NCBI RefSeq assembly: GCF_000001735.4
Contig: NC_003074.8
Coordinates: 15,383,261 to 15,447,260 of the forward strand
Reading direction: 5' to 3'
From: Arabidopsis thaliana
Taxonomy: Eukaryota; Streptophyta; Magnoliopsida; Brassicales; Brassicaceae
Length of the DNA stretch: 64,000 nt
The notes below the pieces were generated by a model. That model had not been told where the DNA came from and did not search any database. It saw only the letters and a list, made by a program, of their open reading frames with translations. Below are positions 35,187 to 46,816 of this stretch, one piece after another (positions within the stretch are counted from its first letter, which is position 1; the number at the start of each line of letters is the position of its first letter). The position numbers and the translations under genes were made by a program.

Positions 35187-36272
35187 TTGTATCAGAGCCA
35201 CCGTTGGCCCAACTAGAGAATTCCCACAAAAATAGTTTTCTACCTTGTGGCCCATACAAGTGGCATGTCTTGTTGTATTACTGAGATATTGGGCTTGACC
35301 TGTTTCCCGTTGGACAAATTCCCACCCACATCTCGAAAAGGTCCATTAGAATGTCCCACATCCCTTGGGATTAAGATCTTTGGGAATTAAGGATGTGACA
35401 ATCCTTAACTCTTGAGCTAGGTTTTGGATTAAGTTATGCCACATTCCTAATATGGTATCAAAGCATAAGTTTAGGAATGTCAACATTGTATCGAAGCCAA
35501 ACAGTTCATCGGTTTTTTTTTATTTCTCATTAGCTTCTAGCCTCCGCTCATACCGTAATATTGAAACGATGAGCTTTGTGCCTTCTCTGATAAAGCAACG
35601 GTGAGCGTGAAATTTCACATCTAAGGAGTTAGATTTTCAGAGACAAGGGAATCAACTTTAAAGATTTTCAAAGAGTTTCAGACATAACCAAACCATTGTA
35701 TTCAAGGTACTGTTTCTCTTTATTTTATTCGGGACAGAACGTGGAGTATTTGTCATAGCTTAAGAAGGATAACTGCTTGTTTAGATCTATAGGTTTGGAA
35801 CATATGAAGTTAGAATGCAATCAGATTGCCTCAGGTTATATAATGATGGGTTTATGGCTGCAAACTTCTGGTTTTGCTGAATGCACTCTAAGTTCTCGAT
35901 GAAATGCAAAATAGAAAGGCTGGAGGTTATTTGCAAACCGTTGTTGGTTATTGGATGGGAAGTAGATAGCAATTAGGATTGACTAAATGGGTAAAGAGGT
36001 CCTGATTTTGGGGTAAAGAGGTCATAAATACTTTTGAGAGAGATTGTCTAAGCTCTCCAAGTACAAAGATATCTCCCAGTGAGCCAAGCAATACTCTCCA
36101 ACTATAGGCCCGAATAGATCTCACACTCATGTTTGTTCTCCTTGGTGAATAGAGCCATCCATCCACATCACAATGATCTTGATTCAACGATACATCCTCA
36201 CACCAAAGTCATCTTTATTTGAGGTTCAAATTTGTCATGTTACTTTTACACCACGCCAAGTTTTTGGGAGAG

Positions 36273-36595
36273 TATTAGAGGCCACAAAGAAGCCCAACGA
36301 TTAGCCTCATAAAAAGCTCATTATCTTATGTCATTAGGGTTGTCTAGTATCTTAGATTCATATATATATGCTACTATAAGAATCAATCTAAGCAACTTTG
36401 AGAGTTGAAAACAACTCTTCTTTTTCATTATTTTATGAAATCAAAGCTAAAGTGTTATTGTTCTTGGTAGCAAACCTAAAGCTTCTTCATTTCTTTTCTT
36501 TACATTTCAATAAAGCTCATTGAGCTATTGTATTTTCTAATATTAGATTTCTTTGTCAATAAGCTCATTTGAGCATAAGTTTAGAAATGTCAACA
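36273..36595 (+). repeat. LTR copy E, right end of the array
   Basis: Followed by TGGTATCAGAGCC at 36596, after which sequence of a different kind begins. Confidence 0.8.
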
Positions 36596-36608
36596 TGGTA
36601 TCAGAGCC

Positions 36609-36812
36609 ACCTGATCGTTAGGCCACCCTGTTAGATGTTGTTCCCACATATGTTTGAGCTTTAGAGTGAGTGATTTATGAGCGTGAGAGGGGGTGTTAAT
36701 GAAGAAAGTCTCACTCTGGAAGTTTGAGATATTATCAAGTAGTATATACAGGGTTAGGACCACTCCACCTATTGCCAATTGGTTTTAGGTTGGAAGGCCA
36801 TGTTAAGCCTGA
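36609..36812 (+). mobile_element. Fragment of a different copia-like LTR
   Basis: Words such as GAGAGGGGGTGTTAATGAAG, GAAAGTC, TATACAGGGTTAGGACCAC and CTATTGCCAATTGGTTTTAG are characteristic of a common plant copia LTR. It lies between LTR copy E and the right half of the LINE ORF1. It is a fossil fragment with no coding content. Confidence 0.5.
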
Positions 36813-37280
36813 ATCTATCAAATTCCTCTTTCACTCAGAAGTTGATCTCCTCTCTGTCCAACGACGTGAACCGTGGGTTTTCAATCATTGGCTCGTAGCG
36901 TTTCAACGTTGTAAGGAGAATTGTTGAGTCCTTGGGTCAAGTGATTGAAATAGATTTCTAGGATACAATCACTAATCATATTAGGTTCATCAGAGTTCGA
37001 GTTAAGTTTGGCATCACTAATAGTCTTAGGTTCTTCAGAAGACTCAGGTTTCAATATGGTGAAAGAGCAATGGTGAGTTTTCAATATGAGCGGTTGAGAA
37101 GAATTTGTAGCCACTACCTCAGATTCACTCATCATAGTAGTTATTGTCCTTACTTTCATACTCCACGAAACTGTCTTGAAGCTCCTGATATGTCTGTCAA
37201 TGGTAGAAATGAAGATGTGGATCAGATGAATAGAGGCAGATCTGAAGTTTTTACAGTCACTGGTCTTTGATCGTTTTCAA
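36813..37280 (+). pseudogene. LINE ORF1 (DUF4283) remnant, right half
   Basis: It resumes the DUF4283 domain with F-H-S-E-V-D-L-L-S-V-Q-R-R-E-P-W-V-F, then shows a CCHC-like end at 37070-37140 (Y-E-R-L-R-R-I-C, H-Y-L-R-F-T-H-H, C-P-Y). Together with 26904-27110 it marks one LINE ORF1 opened by the LTR array. Several stops and frame changes are present. Confidence 0.7.
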
Positions 37281-39480
37281 GAAGAAGACATCTCGGATCC
37301 TTTAGTGGGTTTTACTAACTTTGAGAATGGTGAATCCTCCAAAGGGAAGAGTTCAAGTTCCTCATACTGACAACTTCCCCCAACGAAAAGATAAATCTCT
37401 TTAGTAGAGATGATGATTTCACTCAACAAAATTTTTGTCACACTTTTTGGTCCCTACAATCTACATTGCAGTAGGAAGTTTCAGTTTACTAGCTCTTTAA
37501 CTTTGAAAACAGTTTGATGGGTGATGTGTATAACATAATTGGTGATGGGAAAACAGTTTGCTGACTGGTATTTTGGACGAAGACCATACGCAAGTGCTTA
37601 AGTGTGATTTTTTTGTATTACTAAGGTTTAATCTCCTTGTAAAATTGATGTAAGTATTTTGATAAGCTTGTGGTTTCTGCAACTATTGTAACATGAAGTT
37701 AAATGTAATTTTTTTTACAACAAAACTTATATAGAAGCCCAAATACTATACCAAAGAAGAAGGTAAACTTCAAGGACGTGTCTTACGATAAAGATGAGTC
37801 AATGGACATGTGTTGTTCCAACAACCTTCGCCGCATAAGAGCTCAATTCAGGTGAATTGATAGTCGACGGGATACCAATCCTAACAACAAAGTTTGTTTG
37901 CTCACCGGTGATGACTAAAACGGGTGAAAAGGACATTCAATTGAATTGAAGTGTCCATGACCGTTTACCTAGCATATTGAAGCTCTCAATACAAAGGAAT
38001 AGCAACAAAAAGAGATTAAGATCAACATAGGAAAAGAAGCTATAATCATTACTCAAAGGTATAATCACAACCATGAACCGTTTGAGTGACATAGCCGCAG
38101 ATTCAACAGATCAAGGCATAGAAAAAAGTGCAGCAGAAGCATAAATATTAAAAAGACAAAAAGAAACGGCAAAAGAGCCGATAACAAACAATTGAAGAGA
38201 GCTGATAACGAAGCCGACAATCGCTGTTGTGTAAAAAGAACGATGCCGGATGAGAGCTAACGAAGCACAACTTTGGGTGGATATTAGATAGTAGCCGGAT
38301 TTGACATAACCCGGACGACAAAGTTGAAATACATCGACGAGATCTTAACAGAAAGAAAAGAGTTTCTCTTTCTAAAAAATTTGAGAGAGATAAGAGAGAG
38401 ACTCTCACTTTCCTATAAGTTGAATGTAATAAAATGGGAAATTAGCAAAACTAACAAAAAAAAACTATATATTTAAGAAACTATATTTAAGAAAGTAACA
38501 AAAAAAAAAGATGATATCCTATATATTTTGTGAATTAATCCTAATTTTGCCTTGTGTGATTTACACTCTCTTTCTCCCTCTCCCTCTGTCTCTCTCTCCC
38601 TCCCTTTGTCTCTCTCTCCCTCTCTCTTTCCCTCTCTTTTTCGTGCGTCACTGTAACTCGAGTCTTTTATCTTTTTCCTACCAACTTATATTACTCACTA
38701 GTAGTTGGGTACCCATTTATTTGTGTGAAATCCCATTTAATAAATGGATTTAGTTGGGCTAACCTATTTAACCTCATTTAACTTTTTTAAAAAAATTAGT
38801 TTAAATGGATCAATTTCTCTTAGACATACTCGTTAATTAAACATACTCATTAATTATATGAAGTTTGCATACCCATATTAACATTATTACTCACTACATT
38901 GGACAATGATCTCAAAAGCTCTCTACTCTCCAAAAATGAGTCTAAATACTCTCATATAATCTGACATACTCTTATACTCTTAATGAATTTTAAAAATCCT
39001 TGTCTACCCTTACCCAACGAACCGGAACCGGACGAACCAAACCAACCAATTACGGTTTAGTCTCCAAACCAATACCATTTAATTCATAAAATAAAATTAA
39101 CCTATCAGAAATTCCCAAATCTTCTTTTCCTCCCTCACAAAATCAAAATTGACGACTGCAGCCATCATCGAATCCTCCGACGTGGAATCCAATCGACCAA
39201 GCTCGCCGTCGTTTTGCTTCTGTTATTCAAAGTGACCTTTACCATTTTTTCTTATACTTTGGACATCTTAATTCATCAAGTCTTGTGTTGTTGTGTTTGT
39301 ACTTTGTAGATTTCAATTAGATTTGATAGATTTGAAATTGGTGTTGGAAATTAATGGACATTATGTTGGTAACTATATATTTTGGGTCTATTAAGACATT
39401 TTAATGTACTGTAATGGTTGATTCGTAGTTAATCTTAGGCAGATTAATGTTTTTGGTCCGAAAATCTTTGCTAGAACAGA
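37281..39480. other. Long non-coding stretch with a probable LINE leader and a CT tract
   Basis: No gene is supported. About 37720-38410, read on the minus strand, begins GTGAGAGTCTCTCTCTTATC and looks like a LINE 5' leader (low confidence). A C/T microsatellite follows at 38566-38641. From 38760 to 39480 the DNA is AT-rich, with repeated ACTCNTTAAT words near 38820-38990. The region just before the MULE transposase may contain its leader. Confidence 0.4.
38566..38641. repeat. CT-rich microsatellite
   Basis: Run of TCTCTCTCCCTC-type words on the plus strand. Confidence 0.95.
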
Positions 39481-39485
39481 ATAAT

Positions 39486-39735
39486 CTAGGTATAACTAAG
39501 AAACGTGGTATAGCTGTTTGAAGTACTATTTATAGTATAACTGGTATTTCTGAAAATGAGCGTGGTATAGCTGTTTGAATTACTATTTATGGTATAACTG
39601 GTATTTCTGAAAATGAGTGTGGTATACCTGTTTGAAGTACTATTTATGGTATAACTGGTATTTCTGAAAATGAGCGTGGTATAGCTGTTCGAAGTACAAT
39701 TTGCTAGAACAGGAAAATCTAGGTATAGCTAACGT
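39486..39735 (+). repeat. 57-bp tandem repeats carrying GGTATA motifs, upstream of the VANA-like gene
   Basis: Units start GTGGTATA at 39505, 39562, 39619 and 39676, exactly 57 bases apart. The first three are nearly identical and the fourth diverges. Each complete unit has GGTATA(G/C)C at its start and GTATAACTGGTATTTC about 35 bases later. The array ends some 25-80 bases before the transposase ATG, so it occupies the promoter/leader. Confidence 0.9.
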
Positions 39736-39758
39736 TTTTTTTTGTTTTTTCCAGGAGA

Positions 39759-42160
39759 ATGGGCATAATCATATATTTTGATTATGATGGATATTATTCA
39801 AAAACCGGAGAAGCATATCAATGGAATCCAAAAGTAGTTGGTTTGTATGGTATGTTGTTTAGGACATCATCAATGAAGGAGATTACTTATTCGTGGTTAG
39901 TGGATAAGATATGCACAAAGATGAAGATAGATGAATCTACGATGAAGCTGAAATTGAGTTACATTCCATCGGGTGTTAGACCTCCTACATATTTATATAT
40001 TAGAGATGATGATGATGTATATGTTTATCTAACGATGTTGGATGAGGAGAAGAGTAGAAGTGTCTTGCATGTAGAAGTCGGTAATGAGTTGGAAATGGTT
40101 CACTTAAACGAGCAACAATCGAGAGTACAAGGAAAGAGTTCAGTTGGTGTGAATTATGTAGAGGAGAATTTCGGTGGTATAGATAATGTTGATAGAGCTA
40201 ATGTTGGTGCTATAATTCTTTACGCAAATGAGCAACTAGGAGAACAACTTCCTGAGCCTTTGGAGACATTGGAGCCTTTAGAGCCTTTAGAGCCTCTTAG
40301 AGATGTAGATAATGGTGTTGATAGTAATGTGGATATGAGTAAGGAGAATGATGGTATTCGTGAATATGTTGAGGAACCACGTGGCAACCAACATTCTAAG
40401 TTTAAAGGTCCATGGGATGATGGTCTTGATCTAGTAGTAGGTCAAGAATTTGAAAATAACGATGATGTGAAATATTTAGTAGAGACAGGAGCAAATAGGA
40501 ATTGTTTTGGACTATCTATACTCAACTCGGATACGAAGCGGTATGTGGTAAGTTGTGCAGAAGAAGGGTGTATGGTACATACGATTTTCAAAAGCAAGGA
40601 TTCAACTCGCTTCTCGGTTCGAACATATAGGAAGTTGCATACATGTTTACGGTCGAATACTGCTACAGGCATTAAAAGGAGAGGTACACCACGTTTAGTT
40701 GCAACCGTATTGCATGAAGATTATTCAGGTCAGTACAAGACCCCAACTCCTAAAAGTCTAATTAGCCTTGTTCAGGGAAAACATGGTACAACTGTGTCAT
40801 ACTCAACTGCTAATAGGGGAAAAAACTAACTGTTAGTGATATTCGTGCTAGTCCCGAGGAGAGTTTCAAGATGGTTTATCAATATTTGTATTTAGAAAAG
40901 GTGAATCCTGACACAAAGAGTAGTGTGGTATTAGATGAAGCAAAAAGGTTCAAGTACCTATTTGTCGCTTTGGGGGCTACCATTGAAGGATTTAAAGTCA
41001 TGAGAAAAGTGATTGTTGTGGATGCAACATTTTTGAAGACTGTACATAAAAGTGTGCTCATTTTTGCCACAGCTCAAGACCTGAATCATCACCATTATCC
41101 CTTAGCGTTTGTTGTAGCTGATGGCGAAAAAGATGTTACTTGGAAGTGGTTTTTCGAAACTCTCAAAACCGTTATACCAGACAGTTCGGGATTGGTCTTT
41201 ATGTTTGATAGAAATACAAGCCTGATCAAGGCAGTGGCTGAGGTGTATCCAAGCTCTCACCATGGAAACTGTGTTTATCATTTGTCACAGAATGTGAGAA
41301 CGAAAGTTTCATACAACAAAGAAGAGGTTGCTAAAAAGTTCAGACAAATTGCAGCCATTTGTTCAGTGTCTAAGTTTGAACATGAATATGCAGATTTTAG
41401 AAGAAGACACCCTAAGGTAGCCACATATCTTGATGAAAACACTGATTTGGAAAAATGGGCAAGATGTCTTTTTCCTGGAGTTAAGTACAACACTAGGGAT
41501 GTGAGGGGGTATGCGCTATTATCAATGATAGATGCAATTATTGGGAAATTTGCAGAATGGAGCTGCAATAATAGGAAGGAAGCCTTAAGTGGATCAAATG
41601 CACAGAGACTTGTTCCTTTTGTGGAGAACGAGATACATGATACATGTGAAGTTGCACAAAAATTACTGGTGATAGAGCTTAACACCTACGAGCTTTAATA
41701 TAGTGTCATTGGTCGCGATGGTAAGACCTATGTGGTGGACTTGAGGAATAAAAGTTGTTATTGTCGTTGTTTTGATTTGGACAAGTATCCTTGTGTACAT
41801 GCAATAGCGGCTGTGATGACTCACTTGAAACAAAAAGATAGATCCGAGGAGGTAAAAAGTTTATATGATTTGATCAAGAAATATTACTTTGTTGAGATGT
41901 GGCTTATGGCATATGTTAGTACCATTTATCCTGTGCCGCATAAGTCAGAGTGGGTTATTCCAAATGAAATCCAAGAATTGTTTGCATATCCTCAGGTTCA
42001 TGTTGTTAAAAAGGGAAGAGTTCAAGAAACTAGACACCCATCAGTTGGAGAACGTTGCCCAAAGAATAAGCGTGTGAAAGGTAGAAACTTGGAGAGCTGG
42101 TTTTTTCCAAACCACGAAAGTGATAGCCAGGGGAGTGGCCAATACACAAGCGGAAATTAA
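39759..42160 (+). pseudogene. VANDAL-type MULE transposase (VANA-like), nearly complete
   Basis: The start MGIIIYFDYDGYY opens the N-terminal domain (39759-40350), which ends in an acidic stretch with a P-L-E-x-L-E repeat. A MuDR DNA-binding region follows (D-L-V-V-G-Q-E-F; C-A-E-E-G-C; H-T-C). The DDE core at 40870-41500 has V-V-D-A-T-F and F-D-R-N, then C-V-Y-H-L. The SWIM finger C-Y-C-R-C-x6-Y-P-C-V-H-A lies at 41757-41800 and the C-terminus is basic. Two lesions are seen: a one-base loss in an A run at about 40825, and an in-frame TAA at 41696. Otherwise it is well preserved, so it probably died recently. The intact protein would cut and reinsert the element. Confidence 0.88.
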
Positions 42161-42164
42161 TGTA

Positions 42165-42410
42165 CTCGTGTTTTTTAGTATTTTCAAATTTTGTAAAACT
42201 CGGTTAAACTTTATTCTCTAATGGTAGAACTATGTATGGCTCTGATTTTGTGTTTTAAAGTACTTTCAGATTTTGTAAAACTCGGTTAAACTTAATTTTT
42301 AAATGGTAGAACTATGTATGTCTCTGAATTCGTGTTTTTTGTACTCTCTGGTTTTGTAAAACTTGATTAAACTTGGTTTTGTAAAGGTACAACTATGAAA
42401 AATGTAACAA
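42165..42410. repeat. ~81-bp tandem repeats after the transposase gene
   Basis: Three degenerate units share TTTTGTAAAACTCGGTTAAAC and GGTAGAACTATGTATG. They lie in the 3' flank of the transposase. Confidence 0.75.
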
Positions 42411-43200
42411 ATCTGCTTAAGTTGCAACAAAATTTGATGTAATGTTATTTCTTATACAAATTATACCACTTATGTAAACTACTGATTGATAAAATCATAA
42501 TTTAATGAAACTTTAAAAAATTAGTCTTTACCAAATTCATTTGTTATAGAAGAAACACCTTACACTTACAAGATGACTTTATAATTATAATCATCATAAC
42601 ATTGCAAAACACACAAAATTGAATTTTTCAGACATATTTTTCTATGAAAATATGTAGAATGTTTATAAAACATCAAAACTCTTTGGTATAACTAAATTTA
42701 TTTAGTTTAAATTTAACTATATCTAATAAAATTCAAAAAAAAAACAAAAGTCAAATTATGTATATACATGTACAACCTGTTAACTTGAAATATTTGTATG
42801 CAAATTTATTTGCGGACCCCACCTTTTTTGTTCCGAACAACTCTTATGCGGGTCCTACGGTTAATTCATTTTCACACTAGAATTCCTTTTCACACTATAA
42901 TTTCACCTTTCCCCCTAAAATTTCATTTCCCCCAATAAAATAAATTTTTAAAAATCCTATATTCCTATATTATTAATTAAAATAAGAAAAATTTAACAAT
43001 TAAGAGAATTTCAAGATCAAATCCAAATCCGTACCGTCGTTATTACCGGTGTGGTTTTGCTGCAGATATATCGTTTATACATGGATCGTTTAGCATAGAT
43101 ATACCTAATTTGACTAGTGTCTAAAATACCTGATTTATATTCGATGATAGCTATACCTAGTTTATACATTGATATACATGTGATTTAACAATTTCAAAAT
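42411..43200. other. AT-rich interior of the second MULE
   Basis: No gene. TATACC/GGTATA occurs near 42465, 42684, 43100 and 43153. Sequence before the small ORF contains ATACCTGATTTATA and ATACCTAGTTTATAC words. Confidence 0.5.
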
Positions 43201-43207
43201 GTAGCTT

Positions 43208-43453
43208 ATGAACGACAATCATGTGTTTAAGTGGGTAGATGAGGCTTTTACACATGAGATTGAACAGTTGGAATTTCAACTCGGTGTTCTCGAAGAAGAA
43301 GTAAGAGTGATGAAGATGGAAAGGAACCAAGAGAGGATGGAAAGAGATCTGATGGAAAAGAACAAAAGGGGGAAGGACTTTAAGATGGTAATCGTTTTTA
43401 GTTGTGGCTGTTTAATCACCATGGCAATTGTTGGCATGTTCTGTTTGTCGTAG
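43208..43453 (+). CDS. Small coiled-coil plus membrane-anchor ORF between transposase and VANC-like gene
   Basis: An 81-residue frame. The first ~60 residues are charged and heptad-like (E-I-E-Q-L-E-F-Q-L-G-V-L-E-E-E-V), followed by a Lys/Arg-rich patch. The last ~20 residues (M-V-I-V-F-S-C-G-C-L-I-T-M-A-I-V-G-M-F-C) look like a tail anchor. No family is recognised. VANDAL elements encode a small second gene (vanB) between vanA and vanC; the position fits, but I cannot confirm homology. It may also be the last exon of a longer gene. Confidence 0.45.
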   Translation: MNDNHVFKWVDEAFTHEIEQLEFQLGVLEEEVRVMKMERNQERMERDLMEKNKRGKDFKMVIVFSCGCLITMAIVGMFCLS

Positions 43454-43459
43454 AAAAAA

Positions 43460-43585
43460 ACTAAGTGTTGTAATGTTTAATTATGAAGACTAAGTGTTGT
43501 AATATTTAATTATGAAGACTAAGTATTGAATTTGATGTGATGAATGGATATGAATTTAATTATGAAGACTAAGTGTCGTGTTGAA
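43460..43585. repeat. ~33-bp tandem repeats
   Basis: Units with AAGACTAAGTGTTGTAAT and TTTAATTATG repeat three to four times directly after the small ORF. TATACC sites follow near 43660-43860. Confidence 0.8.
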
Positions 43586-43884
43586 TCTAGTTAATTCGGT
43601 TCATATTCTTTTCTTATCAATTACAAAAACATATAATTGTACCTAGTGTTACAAAACATAAGTAGATATACCAAAATAAAACAATAGAAACAGTTATACC
43701 AAGTTTTGAAATTAACATAAGTAGATATACAAAAAAAACTAATAAACATGTTCAACAGTTGTACCAAGTTTTCAAAAGCATAAGGAGAAATACAAAAAAA
43801 AACAAGTACCAAGTTCGAACAGATGTACCAAGTTTTCAACAACCAACATAGTTATACCTAAAACAAACCAAGAGTTAAAAATGC

Positions 43885-46816
43885 TTAAACATTCTTCTTC
43901 GTCTTTTTCCTCGCATACCTCGTCTGTATAGGACTCCGATACACCGGCTTAGCATCCGTCCTCGACTTTGCCACCTTCTTTACCACCTTTGGCTTTTTAA
44001 CGCACCCTTCACTAGGATCATCTCCATCATCGTGTGACTTTCCTCGCTTCTTACTTGGCTCAGTCACCTTACCTCCATCCATCTCATCATCTTGAGGCAC
44101 CTCTTTGTCCTTCTCACTATCAGCCACCTCTATGTCCTTCTCACTTTCAGGCACCCCAATCTCACTTTCAGCCACCTCTTTGTCCTTCTCACTTTCAGTC
44201 ACCTCTTTGTCCTTCTCACTTTCAGCCACCCCAATTGTACTTTCAGCCACCTCTTTATTCAACTCCATGTCTTTGTTACCATCAAATATATCACTGTCAC
44301 CTTGACCCACCTCTTTGTCTATCTCAGTCTCTTTTTCTCCAACCTCTCTCTCATTATCACCTTGAGCCACCTCTTTGTCTATCTCAGTCTCTTTTTCTCT
44401 AACCTCTCTCTCATTATCACCACCATTTGCATCACTCCCTTCTTCCAGCTCGTTTTCTCTATCATCAATCTCCTTTGAACCATAAGCATCATCAGTTCCA
44501 GTGCTTGATTGAATTGATTTGATTGCAGTTTCCATCAGTTTGAGTCTTTTATCTTGCTCTTCATACTTCTTACTGAAATTTGTCATCCTCTTGTTCATGG
44601 ACTTAAATCCATTCTCCATCAAATTCTTCATTTCGTTTACAACCTCAGTCAAACCTTCATCACTTGGACTAGTCAGAGCTGCAGCAGTCTTTCCCTTGCC
44701 TTTTTTTTCCACTGCGGCTTTTCTTGGAGCTTGTACCACAGTAGACGGAGCATTATTAGCCACAAAGCTTTGGTGTGCTACATCTTCATTGAACAACGGT
44801 TCAAAACATATAGTCCTCTCCTCATCAACTAGACGTTTCTTCCAGCCATCAGCTATTAGATCATCGACATCATTCACTCCACACTCCTTATCCATAATTC
44901 TTTTCAAAAGTAGGTTCTCATCAGGAGTTGGAGCCAAGATACTCTGAATGTCATGTGCATGATAAGAAAGTCCAATTAATAGAACATACATGATAGAACA
45001 TACATGATACATGATAGATAACTAATAAATATGTTATCACTAACCTTAGTTGTACCGAGTTTGTCATACACATCTGACATTGGAAACCCTTTCATAGTGC
45101 TTGATTTAAACTTCATTTTACACATCCGGGGACACTGAGGATCTGCGGATTCAATATCTTCGCAGAAATTTTTCCTGAGAACTGGAATCGCCTCGAATGC
45201 TAAATACTACAAAAAAAAATACAAGATTATTCAAAACTAAGTTGTATAACTGCTAATAAAAACAAAGTTGTACACAGTTTACTTTCTTAAAACAATTAAT
45301 AGATGCATAATGAAATGACAAACCTACAAAGGCATAACAAAACTAGGAAACAACTTTTGTGGACCAACTACTCCATTGCACTTTTTCATCAAATAGAAAA
45401 TGTCTCTCACATTTTCTTCAAATGCATTTTTTCCCCACGGAAATGTTTTGCACAACTCTAGATCAGCCACAACCCTAAGGAAGAACTTCTCCAAATTTGG
45501 TGCATGTTTTCCTGTCTTACCCTTTCCAACGATTACATAAGAAGTATAGCACAACTACTCTCAGACGAGCTTCAGAAGGTTTTTTCATAGACAATAACTT
45601 TTTCTCCACATCAGGATACTGAATTGTTGCTCCGGGTCCAAACATCTAGCCAACAAAAGTGGTACACCCAAGCTGTCCAAGGGTTTGGGATAATTGTGGC
45701 AGTATAATCCTAACATGAGTGCAAATTTTTCGAGAGAATACCGGATCGGTACGCCATTGACAATAAACCATACTTCCTTTCTTATCTAAACATGTTGTAC
45801 GAATAAATAACAGCCACATACCCATCACCTTATGATTTGGATCCTTATGCATGTGGAAGAAGTGTTTGAATTGTGGGTGCTCCAAAAACCACTTCAACTC
45901 AGACTCTTCAAGATGACTCTCCAATAATCCGACTGCCTTATGAAGATAACACTTTGCTGTAATCTTGAATGGCTTTGTATAATCACTCGGACCGAAATAC
46001 ATTTTAAGAGGTTGAAGAGCTTCGGTTTCCTCATCAGAATCCTGCAATCAAGATAGAGATATACCTTAGAAAGCAACATAGATAAATTAGAAATCAAGAT
46101 AGATATATCTAGTTTATACATAGATATACCTTTTAGTTTTGAAAATTTCTAAGTTAGAATCAAATATAGATATACCTAGTTTCAATATAGATATACATTT
46201 TAGTTTCATATAATTTAAAGGTAGAAATCAGCATAGATATACCTAATTTAAAAATAGATATACCTTTTAGTCTCTAAAATATCTAAGTTATATTCGAACA
46301 TAGATATACCTAGTTTAAATATAGATATACTTTTTAGTTTCATATAATTTAAAAGTAGAAATCAGCATAAATATACCTAATTTATACATAGATAGATTGT
46401 TTAGTCTCTAAAATATTTAAGTTATATTCGAACATAGATATCCCTAGTTTTTAGTTTCAAAAATTTCTAAGTTAGATTCAAAATAGATATACTAATTTAT
46501 GCATTGATATACTAATTTATACATAGATCTACTTTTTAAAATTTCTAAGTTATAATCTCAACAAAGATATACCTAATTCATACATAGTTATACTTTTTTA
46601 GTTTCAGAATTTTGAAAGTTACAAAATCGGCAAAGTTCTACTATAATCTGCTAATTGTGTAAAGTTTAAAGTTCATACCGCTCTATCGTCGTTAGAGATT
46701 AGATTTGTTGCTTCAGAATCCACTTCAGCAGCCGACGCTACTACTACTTCGTCATTGATTGTCTGTGAAACTACCTCCGCCGCCAACGGCACACCTGCGT
46801 TCTTTGTTCGAGCCAT
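43885..46816 (-). pseudogene. VANC-like DUF1985 gene of the second MULE, slightly damaged
   Basis: Exons are 46816-46679, 46041-45324, 45206-45045 and 44943-43885, with GT-AG introns. Exon 1 (MARTKNAGV start) is followed by a 637-base intron full of GATATACC repeats. Exon 2 carries a DUF1985-type domain (L-L-F-I-R-T-T-C-L-D, F-P-W-G-K-N-A-F-E-E-N-V) and has a stop near 45645, a frame change near 45550 and a stop at its very end. The last exon has a coiled coil (E-V-V-N-E-M-K-N-L-M-E-N-G-F), a long acidic repeat of E-S-E-K-D-K-E-V units, and a basic nuclear-type tail. Known VANC proteins are sequence-specific anti-silencing factors that remove DNA methylation from their own element family. By that analogy this gene would protect the element; it lacks the Ulp1 domain of the gene at 4546-7241. 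Confidence 0.78.
46042..46678. repeat. Intron array of ATAGATATACC repeats
   Basis: The first intron of the VANC-like gene contains about eight copies of (A)TAGATATACC(T) and many close variants. They alternate with CTTTTTAGTTT and CTAAGTTAGA(A/T)TC words in a loose ~35-110-base higher-order repeat. It matches the GGTATA motif upstream of the transposase in reverse complement. Confidence 0.85.

Larger units (their letters stand above)
27111..36595 (+). mobile_element. Head-to-tail array of a small non-coding LTR element: five LTRs, four internal regions
   Basis: LTR copies lie at about 27111-27433, 28574-28903, 33473-33799, 34819-35186 and 36273-36595. Each begins TATTAGA(G/T)GC and ends TGTCAACA directly before a primer site TGGTATCAGAGCC (initiator tRNA-Met). 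The internal regions are about 1.0-1.15 kb once the hAT insertion is removed, with no coding capacity, and each ends in a purine-rich GCGGGAGAG-like tract. Each internal region also holds a second primer-like copy about 300 bases in (27738, 29208, 34095 and a weaker one near 35484). The order LTR-internal-LTR-internal fits unequal recombination of a TRIM/LARD-like element. Members differ by several percent, so the array is not new. Confidence 0.85.

Noticed and set aside
44034-44478. Plus-strand Ser/His/Pro/Leu-rich frames
   Set aside because: They are the antisense reading of the acidic repeat exon of the VANC-like gene.
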